A DNA stretch of 64,000 nucleotides from an uncultured Erythrobacter sp. Lineage in GTDB: Bacteria; Pseudomonadota; Alphaproteobacteria; Sphingomonadales; Sphingomonadaceae. Of this stretch, positions 42,483-51,493 are shown one piece after another. Both the position numbers and the translations under genes were made by a program. The stretch spans positions 240,286-304,285 of the forward strand of contig NZ_OY284437.1 in the NCBI RefSeq assembly GCF_958304185.1. Reading direction: 5' to 3'. Under the pieces are notes generated by a model, which saw nothing but the letters and a program-made list of their open reading frames with translations, was not told the origin of the DNA and made no database searches. Numbering within the stretch: position 1 is the stretch's first letter; each line of letters begins with the position of its first letter.

Positions 42483-43691
42483 ATGCGGCTGCTGCTTGGC
42501 CTTGCGATGCTGTTGGCGCTGGCAGGCTGCGGGCGGGTGATCCCGCAAGGCAGCGTGCCGCCGCCCGTCGTCACCGCGCCTGTCGCCCCCGCCGCCCCGG
42601 TCGCCTCTGCGGCTGCCAATGCGGTGCTGGCGGGCGTGGCGCTCGGTCCGGCTCTGGCTGCGCTGTCGGTCAATGATGTCGATGCGCGGGGCGCGTTGAC
42701 GAGCTTCATCGAATCCTGCCCGCGCCTGCTGACTCGCGAGGATGCGAGCGGCCTGACCCAGCGCGATGATTGGCGCGGCGTCTGCGATGCGGCGCGCGGG
42801 ATTGCGCCTGAGCGGGCGCGCAGCTTCTTCGCCGAACAATTCACTGCCGTTCAGATCGGCGACGGCAAGGCATTTGCCACCGGCTATTTCGAGCCCGAAA
42901 TCGCCGGCAGCCGCACCCGCCGCGCGGGCTTTGAAGTCCCCGTCTATGCCATGCCGTCCGATCTGGTGCGCGGCTGGCCTGACGATGTGCCCGCCTCCGA
43001 ACGCACCGGTCGTCCGCCGTTGGGCCGCTATGACGAACAGGGCCGCTTCGTGCTTTATCACGACCGTGCTGCGATCGAGGATGGCGCCTTGGCGGGCAAG
43101 GCACCGATCATCGCTTGGGCGGCCGATCCGGTCGAGTTCTTCTTTCTCCAGATTCAGGGCTCGGGCCGCCTGCGCACGCCTGAGGGTGAAGTGATCCGCA
43201 TCGGCTATGCCGGACAGAACGGCCGCGAATATGTCGGCATCGGCGGCGTGATGCGGGAGCGCGGGTTGCTGGGCGAAGGGCCGGGGAAGTACTCCGGATC
43301 GATGCAGGGGATCATGGCCTATATTCGCCAAAACCCGCGCGACGGGCGTGATCTGATGCGGCTCAACAAAAGCTGGATTTTCTTCTCCGAGTTGAAGGGC
43401 GATGGCCCGCTCGGCGCCCTGGGCGTGCCGGTGCGGCGCGAATCTTCGGTGGCGGCGGACCCGGCCTATGTCCCGCTGGGCGCGCCGGTGTGGCTCGGGC
43501 TCGACCGGGCCGAGGCGAACGGCTTGTGGATCGCGCAGGACACCGGCGGGGCGATCAAGGGCGCGAACCGATTCGACACCTTCTGGGGCGCGGGCGAGGA
43601 TGCGCGCCGCATTGCCGGTGGGATGAGCGGGCGCGGGCGCGCCTACGTGTTGCTTCCGCGCGCGGCTGCGGCGCGGCTCGGCACGCGATGA
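42483..43691 (+). CDS. mltA: Membrane-bound lytic murein transglycosylase A
   Basis: A 402-residue lipoprotein (MRLLLGLAMLLALAGC) that cleaves peptidoglycan glycan strands to anhydro-muropeptides. MltA blocks include GKAFATGYFEPEIAGSRTRR, VEFFFLQIQGSGRLRTPEG, VIRIGYAGQNGREYVGIG, and the 3D domain with catalytic Asp in IAQDTGGAIKGANRFDTFWG. A GAGGA site precedes ATG 42483. Its stop overlaps the Smr-domain gene (ATGA). Confidence 0.95.
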   Translation: MRLLLGLAMLLALAGCGRVIPQGSVPPPVVTAPVAPAAPVASAAANAVLAGVALGPALAALSVNDVDARGALTSFIESCPRLLTREDASGLTQRDDWRGVCDAARGIAPERARSFFAEQFTAVQIGDGKAFATGYFEPEIAGSRTRRAGFEVPVYAMPSDLVRGWPDDVPASERTGRPPLGRYDEQGRFVLYHDRAAIEDGALAGKAPIIAWAADPVEFFFLQIQGSGRLRTPEGEVIRIGYAGQNGREYVGIGGVMRERGLLGEGPGKYSGSMQGIMAYIRQNPRDGRDLMRLNKSWIFFSELKGDGPLGALGVPVRRESSVAADPAYVPLGAPVWLGLDRAEANGLWIAQDTGGAIKGANRFDTFWGAGEDARRIAGGMSGRGRAYVLLPRAAAARLGTR

Positions 43692-44269
43692 GAGCGCCGC
43701 GGGGGCTGACCACCGGCGAGCAGGCGGCATGGGCGCATCTGGCTTCCAGTGTGAAGCCACTGCCGGGCAAGAAGCGGCCCGAGGCTCCCGCACTGCCCAA
43801 GGCTGCGGCACTGGCCCCGGCCAAGATTGCCGCACCGATCAAACCGGTCAAACCATTGCCCAAGCCGCGTGCACCCCTCCACCAGCCCTTGGCTGCGCCG
43901 CCGCCCCGGTCTGCGGGAGTGGACCCGATAGGCCTCGATTCGCATTGGGACCGGCGGATGAAGGCGGGGCGATTGGACCCTGACCTGACGCTCGACCTCC
44001 ATGGCTACACGCTCGACACCGCCTATGACCGGATCATGGGCGGGCTCGATCAGGCGCGGATGATGGGCGCGCGGGTGGTGCTGGTGGTGGCGGGGCGCGA
44101 GCGTCCGGTCGATCCGGCGGATCGCATGGCAAAGCGCGGGGCGATCCGCGCCAAGCTGCTCGATTGGCTCGCCGCGAGCCGCCATGCCGACACGATCACC
44201 GCCGTACGCCGCGCCCATATCCGCCACGGCGGCGAGGGCGCGCTCTATCTGGTCCTCAAGCGCCGCTGA
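43688..44269 (+). CDS. Smr/MutS2-domain nuclease-like protein
   Basis: A 193-residue protein with a basic Pro/Ala-rich N-terminal half (about 1-85) and a C-terminal Smr domain, beginning LTLDLHGYTLDTAYDRIMGG, with VVLVVAGRERP and HGGEGALYLVLKRR. Smr domains nick branched DNA or cut RNA; the LDLHG motif holds the likely active residues. It is coupled to mltA by ATGA, an order seen widely in alphaproteobacteria. Confidence 0.9.
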   Translation: MRAPRGLTTGEQAAWAHLASSVKPLPGKKRPEAPALPKAAALAPAKIAAPIKPVKPLPKPRAPLHQPLAAPPPRSAGVDPIGLDSHWDRRMKAGRLDPDLTLDLHGYTLDTAYDRIMGGLDQARMMGARVVLVVAGRERPVDPADRMAKRGAIRAKLLDWLAASRHADTITAVRRAHIRHGGEGALYLVLKRR

Positions 44270-44339
44270 GCGCCTGCTGGACGCTGGCGGGATTTACCCT
44301 TAATCCGGCCGCGACAGGATCGGGCGCTAGGGAACGGGT

Positions 44340-45563
44340 GTGACCAAACCGGAAGATGATGCAGGTTCGCGCCTGACACGCCGCGCGCTGATTGCAAGCG
44401 CGGGTGGGGCAGCGCTGGCTGCGCCGCTGCTGGCGCAGGAGCTGGGGCAGATGATCGATCTCGGCCTGCCCGGCGGGCCGAGCTTGCGGCCACTGACTCC
44501 GGACTTCCCCGGCAAGGGTGAGATGATCGTCCAGCGCATCCGGCCGCCTTTGCTCGAAGCTCCGATGGCGGCTTTCAGCGAAGGGACGATCACGCCCAAT
44601 GACCGCATGTTTGTGCGCTGGAACTGGGATATGCCCACGTCCATCAACGCCGCGGCGCACCGGGTGGCAGTGGGCGGGGCGGTCAAGGCTCCGGTTTCCT
44701 TGACGCTCGACGACATCGCCAATGCGGGCGACCATGTCGAAGTGACTGCGATCAACCAATGCGCGGGCAACGGACGCGGGCTGTCGGAGCCGCGCGTCAC
44801 CGGCACGCAGTGGGGCAACGGCGCGATGGGCTGCGCGAAGTGGACCGGGGTGCGGCTCAAGGACGTGCTCGCCAAGGCAGGGGTCGCCGATGGGGCGACG
44901 CGCGTGCGCTTTGCCGGGCTCGATGTCCCGCTGACCGAAGGCGCGCCGCAGTTCATCAAGTCAATCCCGCTGGATATCGCAATTCGCGATGACGTGCTGG
45001 TCGCTTGGGGTATGAACGGCGAGCCGCTGCCGCTGCTTCACGGCTATCCCTTGCGGATCGTGGTGCCCGGGTGGTTCTCGACCTATTGGGTCAAGATGCT
45101 GAGCACAATCGAGGTGCTGACCGGGGAGGATGACAGCTACTATGTCGCCAAGTCCTATCGGATGCCCGCGCAGCCGATTACGCCCGACGACAAGGATTTC
45201 CCGACGGTTTCCATCACCACCATGCCGCCGCGCGCTTTCATCACCAGCCATGCCGATGGCGCGGTGGTGGCGCGAGGCAAGCCATTGACGCTGGAAGGCA
45301 TTGCGATGGGCGGCGATGCTGCGCTGGCGCGGGTCGATCTGGTCGGGCCGGGGCTGGAGCTGCCCTGCGAACTCGGCCCGGATGAAGGTCCCTTTGCCTT
45401 TCGCCGCTGGTCGGTGACGCTGTCTGCGGTCGTACAAGACCTCGCCGAGATTGGCGTGCGTGCCGCCAATGCCAATGGCATGGTGCAGCCCGATACCCTC
45501 GTCTGGAACCCCTCGGGCTATGCCCGCAACGTGATCGAACGCATTACTCTGAGGGCGCAATGA
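44340..45563 (+). CDS. Sulfite dehydrogenase, molybdopterin subunit (SorA-like)
   Basis: A 407-residue periplasmic molybdoenzyme. The N-terminal RLTRRALIASAGGAALAAPL is a twin-arginine signal. The cofactor cysteine is in TAINQCAGNGRG, followed by GAMGCAKWTGVRLKDVL, and the dimer domain starts about residue 275. HGYPLRIVVPGWFSTYWVKM is the sulfite oxidase pattern. It starts at GTG 44340. The following gene, overlapping by ATGA, encodes a c-type cytochrome, so the pair resembles SorAB, which oxidises sulfite and passes electrons to cytochrome c. Confidence 0.87.
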   Translation: MTKPEDDAGSRLTRRALIASAGGAALAAPLLAQELGQMIDLGLPGGPSLRPLTPDFPGKGEMIVQRIRPPLLEAPMAAFSEGTITPNDRMFVRWNWDMPTSINAAAHRVAVGGAVKAPVSLTLDDIANAGDHVEVTAINQCAGNGRGLSEPRVTGTQWGNGAMGCAKWTGVRLKDVLAKAGVADGATRVRFAGLDVPLTEGAPQFIKSIPLDIAIRDDVLVAWGMNGEPLPLLHGYPLRIVVPGWFSTYWVKMLSTIEVLTGEDDSYYVAKSYRMPAQPITPDDKDFPTVSITTMPPRAFITSHADGAVVARGKPLTLEGIAMGGDAALARVDLVGPGLELPCELGPDEGPFAFRRWSVTLSAVVQDLAEIGVRAANANGMVQPDTLVWNPSGYARNVIERITLRAQ

Positions 45564-45907
45564 GAGGTCTGGCCGTCATCACCGCCGCGCTGGCGCTGGC
45601 AGGCTGCGAGAGCGAGCCCGAGGTGACCTTCACCGACGTGGCGATCACGCTGCCCGACGATCCCCTCGATCTGCCCGAAGGCCCTGGACGCGAGGCTGTG
45701 CTGGAAAACTGCACCGCCTGCCATTCGCCATCCACGATGCTGCAACAGCCCAAGGTCAGCGCCGAAAAGTGGCAATCGATCGCCAAGAAGATGATCGAGG
45801 TCTACAAGGCGCCGGTCGATCCCAAGGCGATCCCGCAGATCGCCGATTACATGGTCGCCGTCCAAACTGGCGGGGCCGACCAGCAAGGGGCCGCGCCAGC
45901 ACCCTGA
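45560..45907 (+). CDS. Small c-type cytochrome lipoprotein (SorB-like)
   Basis: A 115-residue protein with a lipoprotein signal (MRGLAVITAALALAGC) and one haem site ENCTACHS. PKVSAEKWQSIAKKMIEVYK and IADYMVAVQ follow, as in small SorB-type cytochromes; a distal Met ligand could be the one in YMVAV or KKMIE. It overlaps the molybdoenzyme gene and is its likely electron acceptor. It converges on the truncated hemoglobin gene. Confidence 0.85.
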   Translation: MRGLAVITAALALAGCESEPEVTFTDVAITLPDDPLDLPEGPGREAVLENCTACHSPSTMLQQPKVSAEKWQSIAKKMIEVYKAPVDPKAIPQIADYMVAVQTGGADQQGAAPAP

Positions 45908-45988
45908 GCGCGGGCTTGCGAACCTTGGAAGTCGGCGGAGAGCAGCAGGTTGAACCGCCGTGACGGGATATGCCGAAGGCTGGCGGCC

Positions 45989-46525
45989 CTATCGCTCGAC
46001 CACCTGGTCTGACATCGGGGCGAGCTTCGCCAGGAGGCGGTTCTGCGCGGCAAACGGCACGCCGGCCTCGCGCATGGCGGCTTGCAGGTTTTCGACCAGC
46101 GCGTTCATGTCGGATTTCGTGACGCCCATCTCGGCGTGAGCGGTGCGCATGTCGCGGCCGGAATAATCGCAGCCCGCACCTAGCAGGTAGCAGAACTGTT
46201 CGCCCAAGGTGCGCTTCAGGCGGACCGTGTCATGCGCGGCGAAAATCGCGGCGATGCGCGGGTCGGCTTCGCTGAGATCGACCGTGCGGGCTGCGATTCG
46301 GGCGATGCCCTCCCGCCCGCCGAAATCGCGCGCCAAGCCGGCGCTGTCATAGGGCGCGGCCCCGGCATTGGCGTTGGACTGCGCATAGGGTTCGACGGGA
46401 ATCTCCCCGGTGACAGGATCGCGCTCCTTCACCTCGACCCCGAATTCGGCGTCCCAGTCAGTGCCTTCGGCGGGGGCCTGTTGCAGCAGCATCAGGACGG
46501 CAGAAGCAGTGGCAGTCAGCAGCAT
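45989..46525 (-). CDS. Group 1 truncated hemoglobin, probably exported
   Basis: A 178-residue protein. Residues 1-20 (MLLTATASAVLMLLQQAPAE) look like a weak signal peptide, then about 45 variable residues, then a group I truncated globin (about 65-178). FGGREGIARIAARTVDLSEA opens it, and GCDYSGRDMRTAHAEMGVTK holds the proximal His. Such globins bind O2 or NO; a periplasmic location is unusual. GGAG precedes ATG 46525. It lies 22 bases after the DUF3034 gene on the same strand, so both are likely one transcript. Confidence 0.85.
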   Translation of the reverse strand: MLLTATASAVLMLLQQAPAEGTDWDAEFGVEVKERDPVTGEIPVEPYAQSNANAGAAPYDSAGLARDFGGREGIARIAARTVDLSEADPRIAAIFAAHDTVRLKRTLGEQFCYLLGAGCDYSGRDMRTAHAEMGVTKSDMNALVENLQAAMREAGVPFAAQNRLLAKLAPMSDQVVER

Positions 46526-46547
46526 CGCGCGAACTCCGGAAAAAAGA

Positions 46548-47549
46548 TCAGAATGCGACCTGCGCGGACAGGAACCCGCCGCGCTGATCGGAGAAGGTGG
46601 CGATCGAGCCGAGATCGACATAGGCCGCCGTAAAGGTCAGGTGATCGGTCAAGGCGTAGGCGGCAAAAATGTCCATCCAATCATCATCCCCCAGCCCAAG
46701 ATTGTCGGGCTTGGAGCGATATTCCGCCCCCACCACCGCGCGGCGCGACAATTGGTAGCCGAGTGATCCTTCGAATTGCAGCGCGTAGCCCGCCCCCGCA
46801 GCTGTCCCGAAACCCAGCAGGCCTAGCTCGTTCGCCTCGGTATAGCGCAGCGTCGCATTGACCAGCAGGCTGCGCGCCAGCACCAGCTTCGTCGCGCTCA
46901 GCGTGATATCCGTGCTCTCGTCATCCGCAGCGCCGAGCGCGCGGACCAGCGCGCCATCACGGCTGCGCTTGTGTTCGATACCAACCGCGATTTGCGGCAA
47001 CCACGGATCGCCATAGACGACATCGCCTGCGACTCGCAGTTTCGCGCCGAAGGTGTCCATGTTGAAGGTGTAGCCTTGCCCGATTCCCAGCGCCGCGCCG
47101 ACATCACGGGTGTCGAAATCGGCGCGCGAAACGCTCAGCTCCAGCCGGTCGCCGAAGCCCACAGCCACGCCATAGGAGCGCCAGCCAAAGTCCGGCAATT
47201 CGACCGCCGTGGCATGGGCCGATAGCCCGATCCCGCCCGGCATCTGCCGCCCTGCAATCGTCGCCCAGCGCGCGATTCCGCCGCCCGAGGAGCCTTCGAC
47301 GGTGGAAATTCCGTTCGTCAGTAACAGCTTACCGCCCTTGAACAGGCGCGCTCTTCCAGTCTGAACGCCGTCCTCGTCAAAGGCCATGGTGGTGTGCACC
47401 GGTGGCACCGCACGCCGGATTGGCGTGGGCTCGACCTCGACATCGAGCACGGGGGCATAGGCGATTTGCGGCGGTTCGGCGGGCAGCGGGACGGCGGGCA
47501 CCGCCGCTGCTTGAGCGAGTGCTATGAGGCATGAGGGGATCGCGTTCAT
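46548..47549 (-). CDS. DUF3034-family outer-membrane-like protein
   Basis: A 333-residue protein. After a short N-terminal hydrophobic stretch and a proline-rich part (about 20-50), it contains FKGGKLLLTNGISTVEGSSG and GGIARWATIAGR, the DUF3034 signature. The rest alternates polar and hydrophobic residues (YGVAVGFGDRLELSVSRADF, YQLSRRAVVGAEYRSKP) and ends with the aromatic FLSAQVAF, as in outer-membrane beta barrels. Function unknown. It is divergent from the cupredoxin gene by 90 bases and upstream of the globin gene. Confidence 0.83.
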   Translation of the reverse strand: MNAIPSCLIALAQAAAVPAVPLPAEPPQIAYAPVLDVEVEPTPIRRAVPPVHTTMAFDEDGVQTGRARLFKGGKLLLTNGISTVEGSSGGGIARWATIAGRQMPGGIGLSAHATAVELPDFGWRSYGVAVGFGDRLELSVSRADFDTRDVGAALGIGQGYTFNMDTFGAKLRVAGDVVYGDPWLPQIAVGIEHKRSRDGALVRALGAADDESTDITLSATKLVLARSLLVNATLRYTEANELGLLGFGTAAGAGYALQFEGSLGYQLSRRAVVGAEYRSKPDNLGLGDDDWMDIFAAYALTDHLTFTAAYVDLGSIATFSDQRGGFLSAQVAF

Positions 47550-47639
47550 CCCAGACCAATTAGCGACACTTGGTAAACTCCACCTAAACCACGCGGCGAG
47601 GGTTTTTTAAGAGTTGTGCCTTGAGGCCAAAGGCCTGTT

Positions 47640-48281
47640 ATGCGTTGGCTCGTTCCCCTACGATCCGCAGCCTTGGCTGTAGGCATTGCCGCGGTTGCGG
47701 CGCTTTTCGGCGGGCCGGTGCTTGTACAGGCGGCTACCCCTGCTGCCTTGACAGTGCAGGTGGTCGATGCGGCCGGATTGCCGGTGCGCGATGCGGTGGT
47801 CGAGCTCCGCAGCGCCAAGCCACCTGCTGGCCCCATCCGCTTTCCGTGGAAAATAGGCATGGTCCAGAAAAACCGGCAGTTCACCCCCGGAACGCTGATT
47901 GTGGCCAAGGGCAGCACGGTCGCCTTCCCCAATCTCGATAATGTCCGCCATTCGATCTACAGCTTTTCTAAACCCGCGCGCCGTGAAATCGATCTGTATG
48001 GCCGCGACCAAACCCGCACCCACACCTTCGCTGTGACGGGCAGCGTGAAGCTGGGCTGCAACATCCATGATGAGATGCGCGGCTATATCCGAGTCACCGA
48101 CACGCCATTTGCCGGCAAGACCGATCATAATGGCCATATCACGCTGACTGGCATGGCAGGCGGTGCGGCGAGCCTCACAGTGTGGCACCCGCAAATTCGC
48201 ACCCCTTCGGGCGAAAGCACATCGGCGATCACCATCACCGGCGGCGCGCAGTCGCACAAGCTCAAGGTTGTGCTCCGGTGA
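47640..48281 (+). CDS. Cupredoxin-like exported protein (annotated elsewhere as methylamine utilization protein)
   Basis: A 213-residue protein with a signal peptide (about residues 1-32, ending VLVQAATP). An Ig-like or carboxypeptidase-regulatory segment carries VVDAAGLPVRDAVVELRS. A type 1 copper-like site is formed by FPNLDNVRHSIYSF and LGCNIHDEMRGYI, giving the His...Cys...His...Met order of blue copper proteins. It is likely a periplasmic copper electron carrier or sensor partner. Its stop overlaps the start of the HAMP sensor gene (GTGA). No methylamine dehydrogenase genes are present. Confidence 0.82.
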   Translation: MRWLVPLRSAALAVGIAAVAALFGGPVLVQAATPAALTVQVVDAAGLPVRDAVVELRSAKPPAGPIRFPWKIGMVQKNRQFTPGTLIVAKGSTVAFPNLDNVRHSIYSFSKPARREIDLYGRDQTRTHTFAVTGSVKLGCNIHDEMRGYIRVTDTPFAGKTDHNGHITLTGMAGGAASLTVWHPQIRTPSGESTSAITITGGAQSHKLKVVLR

Positions 48282-49438
48282 GCGCGTTGAGGGCGGGCAT
48301 TGCGGCCGCGCGGGGCAGGTTGACGCGGTTAGCGGATTTCCGGTTCGGATCGCTGACCACACGCATTGCGGTGGCCTATGCCGGACTGTTTGCCGCCGTC
48401 TTGGCGCTGGTGTTCATGCTTGTCGCCGGCGGGCTGGCGCGCTTTGCCGAAGCGAGCGCGGCGCGCGATATGGCCGCCAATGCCCGCGTCTTCGATGAAA
48501 TCCTTGCCGCTCGGGCCAACCAGATGGGCGATTCTGCGGATGTGCTGGCGCGCGATTTCGGCTTCCGCGAGGCGGTGGCGACTGGCGATTCGCCAACCAT
48601 CACCAGCGCGCTTTCAAGCCTTGAAGCGCGCGCGCGCAGTGAAATGGCCTTCGTGCTTACGCTGGAAGATGATGTGCTGGCGGCTGATGCAACCGGGGTG
48701 CCTGCGCCCGAAACACTGTGGACGCGGTTGGATGCGGGCGGCAAGCGCGGGATCATCCGTTCCGAACGCGGCCTCGCGCTCGCTGTGGCCGCGCCGATCG
48801 AGACGCCCGATCTGGTCGGGTGGCTGGTGATCGCTCAGCCGCTTAATCGCGTAGAGCTTGACCGGCTGGTGGAATTGGCGCCGATTGCGCTTGATGCACG
48901 GGTGAACGAAGCTGGCAGCCAGCCGTCGTGGCTGCGCGATGCCAAGGCCAACGCCGTGTTCGAACGTGAGGAGGCCGAGCGGTTTCTCTACCACGTCTCC
49001 GACGTTGCCGTGCTGCAAGACGGGATCGCCCCGCGGCTGGTGCTGCGCCATACGCTCTCGCAGTCACTGTCAGACTACACACAGCTCAACTGGCTGCTGG
49101 CTACGCTGGCCGTCTGCGGCATCATGATGGCGCTGGTGCTCAGCTGGTGGTTAGCCCGCGGCGTGACAGCGCCCCTGCAGAAGCTGGACGAAGCAACCAA
49201 GCTTTTTGCCGCAGGACACCACGTTGCCCTGAAGATCGAGACGCGAGATGAAATCGGGCGGTTGGCCGAAAGCTTTAACGCGATGGTGCAAGCGATTGCC
49301 GAACGCGAGCGCCAGATACACATCGGCTTGCATGACAGTTTGACAGGGCTTGCGTCTCGCAAATTGTTTGTCGAGCGGCTGGCGAGTTCGCTTGCCGCCC
49401 TTGGGCCGGGCAGGGGCGCACAATTTGCCGACATCTGA
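48278..49438 (+). pseudogene. Sensor protein with HAMP and truncated GGDEF domain
   Basis: 386 residues from GTG 48278. Membrane segment 1 (about 30-52), a periplasmic sensing region (about 53-265), membrane segment 2 (about 269-294, TLAVCGIMMALVLSWWLARG), a HAMP domain (about 295-340, with TRDEIGRLAESFNAMVQAI), then the first 37 residues of a GGDEF domain (HDSLTGLASRKLFVERLASS). It stops before the metal-binding Asp and the GGDEF loop; no EAL domain or remnant is seen downstream. It was probably a full diguanylate cyclase/phosphodiesterase that lost its output domain. It could still act as a signalling-dead membrane partner of the cupredoxin. Confidence 0.8.
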
Positions 49439-49483
49439 CAGTTTGTGATTTATGTAACATAATCAGGGCTATGGTGATGAACC

Positions 49484-49609
49484 ATGGGGCTTAAAGAGGT
49501 CAAACAAATTGCCCAGCGCGCCTCCCTGCCTGATCATCGCCTGTGGGCTATCGTGCGATATTGTGCCTTTGTGCGGCTCAAACCCGGTCGTTCACGTCTG
49601 CCAAAATGA
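49484..49609 (+). CDS. Possible 41-residue small protein, low support
   Basis: ATG 49484 opens a frame encoding MGLKEVKQIAQRASLPDHRL and ending RLKPGRSRLPK, a basic small protein with helix-like composition. It ends inside repeat copy E. No clear ribosome-binding site or family was seen. It may be the decayed start of another gene. Confidence 0.2.
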   Translation: MGLKEVKQIAQRASLPDHRLWAIVRYCAFVRLKPGRSRLPK

Positions 49610-49660
49610 GCGTCTGGTTCCGCCAAAAGCGGCCAATGCGCTTTCGGACCGTCTTAAGCT
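49586..49660. repeat. Degenerate dispersed intergenic repeat, copy E (partial)
   Basis: CGGTCGTTCACGTCTGCCAA, AATGAGCGTCTGGTTCCGCC, AAAGCGGCCAATGC match the right end of copy D (TCGTTCACG...TTGCCAAA...GAACGTCTGGTTGCGCC...AAGCCGCCATGC). It lies between the truncated sensor gene and the MFS exporter. Confidence 0.55.
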
Positions 49661-49759
49661 CGCTCATGCTGGATTGTGAGTGGGGAGCTGCCGAACAAAT
49701 TATGGAGCCTGAATGACAGCTCCTGTGTCCCAAGATCGATATTTCCAGCTCCATCGTTC

Positions 49760-51331
49760 CTATCGGGATGGAACGTCATCGCCATCGACAGCGCTCGCAT
49801 TCTGGGTCGGCATTTGGCGAACAGAACAGACGAGTATCACCGCAAGTGCTGTCAATACGCCGATCAACATCCAAGCATCGTTGATGGCCTCGACCAAGGC
49901 TTGTCGTTCCACCAGGGGACGGACCATCTCTTCGGTGAATTCATCAGGCGGTATGCCGATCTGTTCGATGAAAGCATCGCGGGGGATACCGATCCTTACC
50001 GCAGTTGCGATGTTCCCGGCCTTCAATTCTTCCGCGATTTGCGCGCCATAGGTGGCGGCGCGGCTGAAGATCGTGGTGTCGATGAGGGCAAGGCCAATCG
50101 CCCCGCCGAGATTGCGCATCAGGTTGAACAACCCGCTCCCATCCGCCACCAGTTCGGGCGACAGGCGCCCCAAGGCCATCCGCGTCGGGGGCAGCAGGCA
50201 GAACATGGTCGCAACGCCGCGCAGGACCTGCGGCAGCATCATCTCTGCAAAATCGGTGTCAGCGGTCTGCGTGGTGCTCATCAGCAGACCGGCGGCAAAC
50301 AGGACGAAGCCAAACACGGTCAGCGAGCGCGCGCCGACTCGCTGTTCGAGATAGACGGCGACGGGCGCGGCGATGAGCTGGGCGATCCCGGTGACAAGCA
50401 TGATCTCGCCAATCCGAAGCGCATCGTGCTCGCGCACCAGGCCGAGGAAAAACGGCATCAGATAGGTCGAACCGAACAACCCCACACCCAGAATGAAACT
50501 CAGCGCGCAGCTGATGGCAAAGTTGCGATCCTTGAAGCATCGCAATTCCACCAAGGGATCGGATGATCGGGCCGTGCGCCAGACAAACCAGCCCGAGCAA
50601 AAGACAAAGCCCAGCAGCAGCGTGGCCACCATGGGAGAGAGCCACCCATCGGTCGGCGCATCTTTCAGGCCGATCTGAAGCGCGATCAGTCCCGCCGCCA
50701 TAAGGGTCAGCGCCGCCGCATCGACCGACCGGGCGACACGCGTATTGCTCGCCGCACCGCGAAGCGTCACCGCAGCTCCGACCGCCGCCAGAATGCCCGG
50801 CACGATGTTGATCCGGAACAGCCAGTGCCAGGAATATGTCTCGGTGATCCAGCCTCCCACGATCGGGCCGACGGTCGGCGCAAAGACTGCCGCGACCCCG
50901 GCGATGGTTGTGGCAATCCCTTGCGAACGCACCGGAAACAGGAGGAACACGGCAGAAAACACCGCCGGGATCAAGGTGCCCCCGGCAAAGCCCTGAACGA
51001 TCCGCCAGATGATCAGCGAGGCAAATGTCTGGCTTTCGGCGCAGCCTATCGAGGCAATGGTGAACACCGTAACCGCCGAAACGAACAGCCAGCGCATACC
51101 CAATCTGGCGGTCAGGAAGCCGGTGAGCGGTATCGCCACAATCTCTGCCGTGAGATAGGCGGTCTGGATCCAGATCATCTGGTCGGTGCCGATGTCCAGC
51201 GCGCCCTGGATTGTGGGCAGGGATGTTGCGACGATCTGGATATCTAGAATCGCCATGAACATGCCGATGCACATGAAGATGAAACCGGCCCAAGTCCTCA
51301 GGCTTGCCTCGGGTATTTCGTCGCCGTTCAT
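49760..51331 (-). CDS. DHA2-family MFS drug/metabolite exporter
   Basis: A 523-residue inner-membrane proton antiporter with 14 predicted segments. Motif A-like FLTARLGMRWLF, motif D1 MAILDIQIVATSLPTIQGAL and motif C AVFAPTVGPIVGGWITETYS mark the EmrB/QacA type. It is divergent from the type III polyketide synthase gene across 162 bases, so it may export the product of that cluster or a toxic precursor. The C-terminus is long, after the last segment. Confidence 0.9.
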   Translation of the reverse strand: MNGDEIPEASLRTWAGFIFMCIGMFMAILDIQIVATSLPTIQGALDIGTDQMIWIQTAYLTAEIVAIPLTGFLTARLGMRWLFVSAVTVFTIASIGCAESQTFASLIIWRIVQGFAGGTLIPAVFSAVFLLFPVRSQGIATTIAGVAAVFAPTVGPIVGGWITETYSWHWLFRINIVPGILAAVGAAVTLRGAASNTRVARSVDAAALTLMAAGLIALQIGLKDAPTDGWLSPMVATLLLGFVFCSGWFVWRTARSSDPLVELRCFKDRNFAISCALSFILGVGLFGSTYLMPFFLGLVREHDALRIGEIMLVTGIAQLIAAPVAVYLEQRVGARSLTVFGFVLFAAGLLMSTTQTADTDFAEMMLPQVLRGVATMFCLLPPTRMALGRLSPELVADGSGLFNLMRNLGGAIGLALIDTTIFSRAATYGAQIAEELKAGNIATAVRIGIPRDAFIEQIGIPPDEFTEEMVRPLVERQALVEAINDAWMLIGVLTALAVILVCSVRQMPTQNASAVDGDDVPSR

Positions 51332-51493
51332 CCGATGATCGGTAGCGGAAGACCTTGGTCATGACTAAAGGAAACTGGCATCTGCTTTCGGGACGGCGCC
51401 GTATCTGTCAGCAGAACCAAGCTTTTGTGGCCCCGGCCCTTTGACAAATTAGATCCAGATTGCCGGTCAGTCGGCTGATGTGAGGCTCCCTCG

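Noticed and set aside
47640-48281. Methylamine utilization pathway
   Set aside because: The cupredoxin-like protein carries that label in databases as I recall, but no methylamine dehydrogenase or maturation genes are nearby.
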